Below, piece by piece: positions 56,431 to 64,000 of a DNA stretch of 64,000 bases (the stretch's first letter is position 1; every line of letters begins with the position of its first letter). The notes under the pieces were generated by a model. It was given only the letters and a program-made list of their open reading frames with translations. It was not told the DNA's origin and did no database searches. Source of the DNA: Balamuthia mandrillaris (Eukaryota > Discosea > Longamoebia > Balamuthiidae); NCBI GenBank assembly GCA_031835245.1, contig JAVKOQ010000009.1:62001-126000 (forward strand), in the 5' to 3' direction. Position numbers and translations under genes: made by a program.

Positions 56431-58839
56431 TCAAATGTGGTGCGAAAAGGAAGCAGAATCGCACAGGTAACGCGCCCACACTTTGGCGGCCAGCTTGCTG
56501 CGGTGCTCCGCCTCGAACGACCGGACAGAGCATATCTTGAACCCGCTTGTGCTAACTTTTGGTAGATTGCTCTTCATCTTCGAAATATAAAAATGAAAAA
56601 AAAAGATCAGCTGCAAAGAAGAAAGAAGAGACCAAGGATGGCAGAGAAGGAACTAACCTGCCAAGAAAGAGTGGCAGGAGGGCGGACCCAATCCATAGCT
56701 TGGGTACCGAGCAGTGCCACTTTCGCGCGCAGCTTGAACCCCATCGCCTTTGCTGAACTCAGCACGTTCCACTTGGATGGGAGAGGCTTGAATCTTTTGT
56801 TGTTTGTTATCAGTACTCTCCAATAGAGAGAGAGAAGAGGGAGGGAAGAGAAGAAACAGGAAAGGAAGGGAAACAATACTTCCAAATAATGGCGCATCTG
56901 TCAGCATCCAATACTGCCTTTCCCACAGAGACAGATGAAGAGCAAGAGGCAACGTTAGAAGGAACAGGCAAGCAGGCCACTGCCTTGACCGGCATCTTGT
57001 CCTCATGCTCGCCTTCGAGAGGGGTGAGCACTACACTCACTTCCACGTGCATGGAGTTGTTGTCCAAGTCCTTGAGGTAGCTGACTTGAAGGTCGAGAGG
57101 GATTGGGAGCCCTTCTTTCTTCCCTCTCGTTTCTTTTTGATTGTAATGATACCTATATTGTGTTTGTTACGTGATAGAAATTGAACTAAGGAAAAGAAGC
57201 AGCAAGAGAAAGAGGAGGAGAAGGAATACCGCATAAGCTGAAAAGGATAGTTTGCAGGAGGGGAAAAAACGATGCAATGCTTCGTCTTCTCTTGGAAGAA
57301 CTTGCGTAAGTAGACAGACGTGTGAAAAGTAATGTCATCCAAAACAATCGTCTTGTTCTTTTGTTGTACTTTCTTCTGCTCCTCGTTTCTTTCTCTCTTT
57401 TCTTTTCCTCTGTCCTGTTTTTTTCGTCGTTTTCGTTCTTCTTTTTCCTTCTCTTTCTCTTCTTCCTCGTCGGTTGCCTCTTCTTCTCTGCCCTCTTCTT
57501 TTGCATTAAACTTGAGAGCGACGATCGGTGTCTTGCCAGGAAGAAAGCAACGTGCCTCAACAACACCTTTGACCCATGCCTTTCTTCTGCCGTTCACTTC
57601 TTTCTCCACGAACAAAGTTTCTACAACGTCTAAAAAGATTTCAGGTTCGAGGGTTGGAGGAGGAGTTGAGGGAGAAGGTTCGTAAATATCCACTGTTGGA
57701 GAGGAGGATAACGGAGGAGTTAAAGAAGCTACATCGCCGTTGATAGAAGTTGTGGGTTTTGTCGTGGGAAGATAAGATGATGGTGGCAGTGAACGACGAT
57801 AGATTGAACCATGTTGCTGGGAGTTTCTAGCTTGTTGGGTACGCCAGCGTGATATGAATGCACTTTAAATTTGTTTTGCAGAAGAAGAAAGGTAAGAAAC
57901 GGAAGAACAAGAAGAAGAAGAAGAACAAGAAGAAGAAGAAGAACAAGAAGACAAGAACAAGAACAAGAAGCAACAGCAGAAGAAGAAAGAAGAAAGCTGC
58001 AGGGAAAATTACTGAAGCCATTGATCTAAAGCCAGAGCTTCGTTCCAGCAGTCACGATGGTGGGACACGTGGGTAATGTGATAAGCTCCAAACACATGCG
58101 CGTAGAGACGTTGCCACAACGTTCCTCTATGATGAGCCCAATACCAACTCTAGATTTCACTTTTGTGAAAAAGAAAGGACAAGAAAGAAAGAAAGGACAA
58201 GAAAGAAAGAAAGAAAAAGAAGAAGGACAAAACCTTACAAACGAGGTTTGCGCAACGAAGAAAGGAGACAAGGTCCATCTTGCTCCACTCGTAAAACACG
58301 AGCTCCAGCAGCGTATCCGGCAAGGCAGCCACAGCAGCGCCCTTTTTCCGCTGCTCCTCCCTCCTCCTCTCTCTCATGCTCTCCGGCAGCAACAGCTCTT
58401 TCAGCGACAACGGAGAGGAGGAGGAGGAAGAGGAGGAGGAAGAGGAGAGAAAAGCGAGCGAAGTGGGCGTGGGTTTGCGGTGTGGGAAGAACGGCTGTAA
58501 TAATTTGCGCTTGGGGAGGGAGACCACCGGGTTCGTTTGCGGTTTCTTCTCCTTGGCTTTGGTGAGGCAGAGGGCGGAGGGTCCCCACTCCTGCAACCAC
58601 AGGCCCCCCTCTTTGGTGCTGGCGAGCGCTGCGCTCTCACCGACGGCGTCATAGGCATAGGCTGCAGTGGAAGCGGGGAAAGAAGAAGAGGAGCCACGGG
58701 TTTTGCTGTTCATATGAGCGCCGCTTCCGGGTAGGTCGTCCAGGCAGTCGGTGAAGGGAGAGGCTTCTTCTTTTTCATCGCCCTCCGCGATTCGTTCCCT
58801 TCCTTCCTCCTCCTCCTGCAGGCGTTCTGCTTCTTCCAT
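56431..58839 (-). CDS. F-box protein fused to an adaptor mu-homology domain
   Basis: Six exons in phase: 58839-58234, 58149-58013, 57826-57230, 57080-56880, 56817-56658 and 56577-56431, 615 residues. Residues about 182-235 are an F-box (ALPDTLLELVFYEW, LRCANLVCKSWYW, GTLWQRLYAHVFG). After a Pro/Ser linker, the C-terminal half follows the mu subunit of clathrin adaptors: EIFLDVVETLFVEKEVNG, VEARCFLPGKTPIVAL, KTIVLDDITFHTSVYL, FSPPANYPFQLMRY, MHVEVSVVLTPLEGE and a final beta strand VWARYLCDSASF. A Lys/Glu insertion of about 45 residues interrupts the domain. The N-terminal longin part of real mu subunits is replaced by the F-box. It may recruit cargo-like peptides to an SCF ubiquitin ligase. 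Confidence 0.85.
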
Positions 58840-58881
58840 GTATCGTCTTCCTTCCCTTTTTTTTTATTTTGCGTGTATTGA

Positions 58882-58910
58882 ATTTTGTCGACATTCGCTG
58901 TCGACAAAAT
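58882..58910. promoter_or_regulatory. paired TGTCGACA elements in an inverted repeat
   Basis: TGTCGACA at 58886-58893 and 58899-58906 are arranged as inverted arms (ATTTTGTCGACA and TGTCGACAAAAT) around a 5-bp spacer, 47-67 bp upstream of the start at 58839. The rest of the gap to the next gene (to 59153) is an irregular purine-rich stretch. Confidence 0.6.
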
Positions 58911-59153
58911 TTGGTGGTCACGAGAATAGACACGAGCGAGGAGAGGAGCCTAGAGAGGAGAGAGGAAAATAGCGAGGAGAGAGGACAGGAGAATAGACCG
59001 AGCGAGGACATGAGCGTGGAGAAGCCTGGATAGGAGAGAGGGCTGCGGGTAGGAGAGTAGATAAGAGAGAGGACAGGGAATGGAGAGAGAAGATTGCACA
59101 TTTTTTTTTTTGTAGGGAAGAGCAGGGGCTGAAAGAATGAGTCTCTTCTCGTT

Positions 59154-61137
59154 TCAGAAAAAGAGAAACTTTTTGGATTTCTTCTTTCTGGGAGGTGAAA
59201 CGAGCAAAGTCTGCCCCTGTGGGTTCTGATCCTCTTCCAAAACATTGGTCATGATGAGGTCGGCGAGCTGCTCGAATGGGGCTATCACGTTGTCGTCATA
59301 CTTGGCGCTTGTTTCCACGCATTCCACTCCAAACTCGTCAGCAAATTCCTGCAAAAGAGATACGAGACTTCAATATAACAACAACAAGAATTTTTTTAAA
59401 AAAAACAAAGTTAAAACCTTTGCTTCATCAAATGTAACAACGCGTTCATATAACAAGTCCGCTTTGGTGGCTACCACTATCCTTTGCACGTTTTCCATTG
59501 CGTACCGGTCTACTTCCTGCATCCACTTTCTTTTTGAAATAAAATAATGACAAATGAAAAATCAACAAACAATGACAACAAATATCTTATGAGAGAGAGA
59601 AAGAGAGAGAGAGAAAGTACTAAACCTGACGTTGTCAAAGCTTTCACGGTTGGTCACGTCAAAGCAAAAAAGGACACCAGCGGCACGCCTGTATATTGGC
59701 GCAAAGTTATAATTTCTGAATCTTAGCATTGGCTCCCACTAGAAGTTGTTGTTGTTTGTTTGTTTTAGTTTTTTTGGTGTGAATGTTGAAGAGAGAGATA
59801 AGAGGGAGAGGAGCGAGGGAACCAGGAAGAAAGAAGAAGAAGAAGAAGAAGAAGAAGAAGAAGAAGAAGAAGAAGAAGAAGAAGAAGAAGAAGAAACAGA
59901 AGAACAAGAACAAGAAGAGGAAGAAGAGAAGGAGGAAGAAGAACAAGACGAAGAATGAGAAGGAGGGAAGAAGAATAACAAGAAGAAAAGATGCGTACTA
60001 TTTGTAACTTGAGTGTCTGGCCGGTTTTCGTCATGATTGTAAAGGGTTCCTAGGAATAAATAACTCTCAGGGAATGTACAGAAAGAGACAGAGAGAAAGA
60101 GAAACTTACAAATTCAACAAAGCTTGGAAAGTATGAGTCTGTATAAGTTCCACTCTGTCCCAGTGAAAAAAATAAAAACACAAACATAAAATAGTAAGTG
60201 AATAATCTTTGGTGTCTTGACGATATGGCAAAGATAGGATGACATACCACCAACCGCGTTACTAAATGACTCTAAATGGATCAACAACGAAAGCAATGAT
60301 GTTAGGGAAAAAAAAGACCGAAGACAAAAGAAAAGAAAAGGAGAAAAGGATGTACTTTGCCAACACCAGAATCGCCTATAATGACCACCTTTGCCATAAA
60401 GTCAAAGCCATAAGTTGCCGGGTCGCATCGCTTCATAAGAGGAGCCCTCAGCAATTTCTCTCTTTCGATCTGCTCCTGTTTCTTCTTCTCCTTTTGAACG
60501 AGGAGAGCGTGACGATGGTCCAAGAAAGCTTTCTTCCAATCTGTTGTTGCTTTCAGTTTGGATGGGTCTGCTCTTCTAAGAAATGGCTCCCAAAGTCTGT
60601 TTCCAGGATGGAAAGGGGGGTTAAAGAAAAAACAACAAACAAGCAAAGAGCACAAGAGTACGAACATGGGCTCGCTGCCAATGCGACGAAAGTGTTTGCA
60701 AACGTGAGTCACACAAAGAACGTGCTGTTCTGTATGCAAAAAGCTGAAAATGTACAACAGAATCTCATCCGGCAGTTGGCGTATCGTAAAGAACTCTATG
60801 CGATACACAACGAACCAAAGAAAGAGTTATAGACGGAACGAGAGAAGAAGAAGGATAGAGGAGAAAAGAGAGAATACGAAACTGTCTATGTAGTCGGCGA
60901 TGTGGGTGTGTTGACATTCACGAGCAATGTCAGAAGCAGAACCATTGTTACCCACAGCGCTGACGTCCGCTCCGTTCTGCACCAGCAGCCGTACCACCTC
61001 CAAATGCCCGTTGCGCACTGCATAGTGCAGGCACGTCTCTCCTGACCTTTGTTTTTTGTTTGGAGCGCATGTGTTAAACAAAACTACAACATGTGAGAGA
61101 GAGAAACATAGAGAGAGGGCCATATGAGCGAATAACC

Positions 61138-61186
<49 letters not shown>

Positions 61187-61940
61187 AGCGAAAAGAGAAA
61201 AAAGCAGAGAGTAAGAAAAGCCAAACGGAGAGAGGGAGGGCGCAAGGAAAGAACTTAAACGATACGTACTTGCTAAACAACATCATATTAGCGCCCAGTT
61301 CTAACAAAACAAAGGCGGAGCGCTTATCCCCTTTCCAACAGGCCAAATGCAAGGCCGTCTCCTGGTTCACATTCACCGCGTTCAGGTCCGCTCCTACCTT
61401 CAACATCTCCTCCACCACCTTTCTCAACAGGTTCTTCTGTCCTTTGGGGTAGGTCTGCTTCATGAGGTAGTGCAGCGCCGTGGCGGAGTCCTTGGAGGTC
61501 AGCCGCGCCTCCGCCTGGCCCTCCTCCAACAACAAAAGACATGCCTGCAGGTGTCCTCGGCTGGCTGCCCCGTGCAACGCCGTCCACCCGGCAAAGTCCT
61601 GATGGTTCACCAGTTTGTTCCGCTTGGTGGCTTGTTGGGGTTGGTCCTGGTAGTAGAGCGCGTCGCTGAGCAGGTAGCGAATGGTTTCGCGTTGGTCTTC
61701 CATGGCGGCCACTTGAAGCAGGCTTCTGCCTTCCATCGGGTCGCTATGGAGCAAGAACCGATCCAATTCTGTCAATGCTGTCTCATCGCCGTCGGCGGAG
61801 GAGTCCTCTTTGTTGTTGTTGCTGCTGCTGCGGCCTTTCCAGAGCTTCTTGCGAATGACCTTTTTGTGCTCTACCAACTGCTTCAGCTCCTCCAGTCGGG
61901 CATCACGACAAAGAGCAAGCACCTCCTCCGCATTCTTCAT
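59154..61940 (-). CDS. ankyrin-F-box-Rab GTPase fusion protein
   Basis: Ten exons stay in phase from ATG to stop: 61940-61270, 61046-60883, 60795-60666, 60596-60356, 60271-60248 (24-nt microexon), 60154-60110, 60049-59999, 59738-59626, 59529-59418 and 59348-59154, 581 residues. Ankyrin repeats about 65-278 (GWTALHGAASRGHLQACLLL, GETCLHYAVRNGHLEVVRLL). F-box about 284-345 (RQLPDEILLYIFSFL, VCKHFRRIGSEPILWEPF). Rab-like GTPase about 385-560: G1 GDSGVGK, switch I TYTDSYFPSFVEF, G4 ATKADL, G5 ETSAK. The G3 motif WDTAGQE is replaced by WEPM before LRFRNY, so the catalytic Gln is gone. The C-terminus is basic (RKKKSKKFLFF) and lacks a prenylated Cys. One exon encodes both F-box and G1 residues, so the fusion is not a gene-calling error. 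Confidence 0.87.
59830..59955 (-). repeat. intronic (GAA)n repeat of the ankyrin-F-box-Rab gene
   Basis: GAA units on the plus strand (TTC on the sense strand) fill the 260-bp intron 59739-59998 that separates strand beta-3 from the degenerate G3 region. Confidence 0.9.
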
Positions 61941-62404
61941 TTCTTTGTTAATGTGTGTTGTCGTTGGTGATCTGGAATTGGTGTGTCTGGGGGCAAGGCA
62001 TTAATTTGTCCAGATCGAAAAGGGTGAAATTGGGGGGCATCAAAGTGGACAGTGTCCTTACCTTACAGTGTTCAGGTTGACGACGAAGAGAAGAAGAACA
62101 AGACGCCATGGTTACTTAGTGGAGGAAGAAAAGAGAATGCGAACGAACAATGAACCTTAGGCTGGCTTCTTCGGTGGTGGCAACACATTCATATAAAAAA
62201 GATCGGCTTTGCACTCCAAAATAACGATGTAATACCAAAGTCTTTTTGTTAAAAAGAAAGTTTAAACAAAGATAACGACATGAGAGAGATGTTACGAAAG
62301 ATGAACAACAAAAACTTTGACGGTCTGGCAACGTCGTGGCAAAGTAGCATACAATAGGCACGCTACCATCACCACAACGGTCCGTCCAACCCAAACCACG
62401 ACCC
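61941..62404. other. intergenic region upstream of ankyrin-F-box-Rab gene
   Basis: About 464 bp between two minus-strand genes. A CATATAAAAAAG stretch at about 62191-62202 could be a TATA-like element, but it is 250 bp from the start codon. No GTCGACA element, no RNA gene and no convincing small gene. Confidence 0.5.
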
Positions 62405-63577
62405 TTACTTGTTTTCCTGAACCCACTGGTACACTTCGTCGCTTCCGCAGCAAAGGGTATCGGGGTTCCATGGACAGCCATGCGCCCTCAACCACTTCAA
62501 CACCTCCAATTGGCCCGCCAAAGCGGCCCTCTCGCAGGTGCTCTCGTCCCAAGGGCACCCGTTCTCATGCGCCCATTTCAGCACCTTTAGGTTACCTTGC
62601 TCAGCAGCGCCACTGCAGGTCTGCTCGTCCCAAGGACAGCCGTTCTCCCTTGCCCACTGCAGCAGTTCCAAATGGCCGTTCTCAGCGGCAGCAGCGCATG
62701 TCCACGAGTCCCAAGGGCAGCCTTGTTCTCTCAGCCACTTCAAGGTCTCCACGTGGCCAGACCTGGCCCCGTGGGTACAAATATCGAGCGAGTCCCAAGG
62801 GCAACCGTTCTCTCTTGCCCATTTCAACACCTCCAACTGTCCGTTGGACGCCGCCATCTTGCAGGTGACGTTGTTCCAAGCGCATTTGTTGTTTCGTGCC
62901 CACCGAAGCACTTCCAAGTGGCCGTTGCGGGCTGCGTTGTGGCAAGTCCACTGGTCCCAAGGACAGCCTCTCTCCCTGGCCCACTGCAGCACTTCCAAAT
63001 GGCCGTTCTCAGCAGCGTAGGCGCAAGTCCTTTCCGTCCAGTTGCATCCCTGTTGCAAACGTGCCCATTGGACCACATGCAAATGGCCATGGAAGGCAGC
63101 AAAGTCCATCACAAAGTACAAGAAGGCTATCTTCCAATCCGGTCTTTGTCGCATCCACTTCAGCCCTTCCAGATGGCCTTGCTTTGCCAGCACGGTGGCC
63201 ACCTGCCGCTCCTGCCAAGGACAGCCGTACTCCACGGCCCACTTGAGGACCAACAGATGACCGCCCTCGGCAGCCGCCAAGGCGGTCTGGCGATCCCAAT
63301 GACAAGCCTGTTCCAGGCGGAGCCACTGCAGCACGTCCAGCTGGCCCTGCCCGGCGGCTGCCGCGCAGGTTTCATGGTTGGGCACCAAGCCGTTGCCCAC
63401 CGCCCACTGCAGCAACGCCAGCCGGCCGCACAGGTACTTGACGGAGAGGCGGTTGCGCAGGTGGACCGGGGAACAGCGGTACCAGCGGTTGCAGGTCCGG
63501 GCCGCCACGCCCACCGCGTGCTTGGGTAGCTGCGCCATGATGAGCGCCACCAGCTCTTCTGGCAAGTCGTCCTCCAT
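62405..63577 (-). CDS. F-box / ankyrin-repeat protein (CPWDE type)
   Basis: Single exon, 390 residues from the ATG at 63577 (MEDDLPEELVALIM). An in-frame ATG at 63658 would add a basic leader. F-box about 1-45 (DDLPEELVALIMAQLPKH, RTCNRWYRCSPVHLRNRL). About eleven ankyrin-type repeats follow (GHLEVLQWARERGCPWDQ, GQLEVLKWARENGCPWDS). It shares both the F-box wording (RTC-RW--CSP-HLR) and the repeat unit with the gene at 23121-24425 and is a clear paralogue. Intronless, unlike most genes here, which fits retroposition or exchange with amoebal giant viruses. Confidence 0.87.
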   Translation of the reverse strand: MEDDLPEELVALIMAQLPKHAVGVAARTCNRWYRCSPVHLRNRLSVKYLCGRLALLQWAVGNGLVPNHETCAAAAGQGQLDVLQWLRLEQACHWDRQTALAAAEGGHLLVLKWAVEYGCPWQERQVATVLAKQGHLEGLKWMRQRPDWKIAFLYFVMDFAAFHGHLHVVQWARLQQGCNWTERTCAYAAENGHLEVLQWARERGCPWDQWTCHNAARNGHLEVLRWARNNKCAWNNVTCKMAASNGQLEVLKWARENGCPWDSLDICTHGARSGHVETLKWLREQGCPWDSWTCAAAAENGHLELLQWARENGCPWDEQTCSGAAEQGNLKVLKWAHENGCPWDESTCERAALAGQLEVLKWLRAHGCPWNPDTLCCGSDEVYQWVQENK

Positions 63578-64000
63578 TTCTTTTTCTTCGCTCTCTCTCT
63601 TGTTAGCGTTACTGTGCTTTCCTTTCTTTCTTTCTTTGTGTGGTGGTGAAAAGAACAAATGGAGCGTAACACGACTTGGCAGGTTTAAAATAGCTGGTTT
63701 TTGGTAAGATTTTCCCCGCCGCGAAGACCACCTTAAGACCCAACAGCCTCCTTAAAGGTGAAACACCCGCCAAGCGTGGCGTGAATAAGCGAAAGGTTGT
63801 GTGTTTTCTCTGGAAATGCCACGAGTTTGCTGAAAATGGACCAAATAAGGGAGGTATCCTTAGCACGAGGTAACGGATTCATTTAGTTCACGATGGGCCC
63901 TTTTTTGGTTGCCGACCTGGGTGCTAGGATATGATCTCTATTTTTGTCCTCTCCAAGGCAACCGGAGAAATGTAATAGCTTTCTTGGAAGGAAACAGATC
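63578..64000. other. intergenic end of window
   Basis: About 420 bp upstream of the ankyrin gene. I see no gene, tRNA or repeat. The first 80 bp should hold the leader of the ankyrin gene. Confidence 0.5.

Overview
The window is nuclear DNA of a eukaryotic protist. Nearly every gene is split by short introns (about 50-110 bp, GT-AG, long pyrimidine tracts), genes lie on both strands, and intergenic gaps are tiny (47-700 bp). The gene content points to an amoebozoan: an SH2 kinase of the Dictyostelium Shk type, receptor tyrosine kinases, a RasGEF, ankyrin/F-box proteins with the CPWDE repeat seen in Acanthamoeba and amoebal giant viruses, a LIM protein and CT-rich microsatellites. A Balamuthia- or Acanthamoeba-like discosean is my best guess; this is inference, no marker gene was matched. 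Exon coordinates were read by eye and accepted only where the frame stays open and phases agree across all exons.

Layout. 1-632: 3' end of class I fructose-bisphosphate aldolase. 742-2105 (-): F-box/SPRY protein. 2410-6681 (+): PH-PH protein with a degenerate RhoGAP-like C-terminus. 6729-20418 (-): tandem array of receptor tyrosine kinase genes with a secreted or extracellular GATase/flavodoxin-like domain and a HYR domain. It holds one ectodomain-only gene, kinase tail remnants, two intact receptors, and a recombinant pair joined by an illegitimate breakpoint at about 14815. 20599-20842: SINE-like insertion with a 14-bp target duplication. 20936-23006 (+): Msp1/ATAD1 AAA ATPase. 23121-24425 (+): F-box/ankyrin gene. 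24447-25631: PIF/Harbinger-like transposon. 25823-29833 (-): STE20 kinase fused to DEP-cNBD-GRAM-cNBD. 30158-31333 (-): peroxiredoxin-5. 32050-33921 (+): CaMK-type kinase. 34241-38243 (+): ORC3. 38321-41740 (-): Shk-like SH2 kinase with lost catalytic residues. 42459-45752 (-): SPATA20/YyaL-type thioredoxin protein. 46261-46668 (+): LIM protein. 46861-47804 (-): sigma-1 receptor/ERG2. 48330-48832 (+): SRP14. 48912-51744 (-): RasGEF. 51978-53375 (+): F-box-like gene. 53850-54374 (+): unknown, codon-biased gene. 54488-56188 (-): MORN protein. 56431-58839 (-): F-box fused to an adaptor mu-homology domain. 59154-61940 (-): ankyrin-F-box-Rab fusion. 62405-63577 (-): F-box/ankyrin gene.

Themes. (1) F-box modules are shuffled onto many partners: SPRY, ankyrin, mu-homology and Rab GTPase, suggesting an expanded set of SCF ubiquitin-ligase adaptors that could read lipids, cargo or GTP state. 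(2) Signalling genes dominate: receptor kinases, Ras GEF, STE20 with cyclic-nucleotide domains, and an SH2 pseudokinase. (3) A palindromic element, TGTCGACA, recurs just upstream of many start codons and is the best candidate for an undescribed core promoter element. (4) Intronic microsatellites are always pyrimidine-rich on the sense strand, whichever strand the gene is on.
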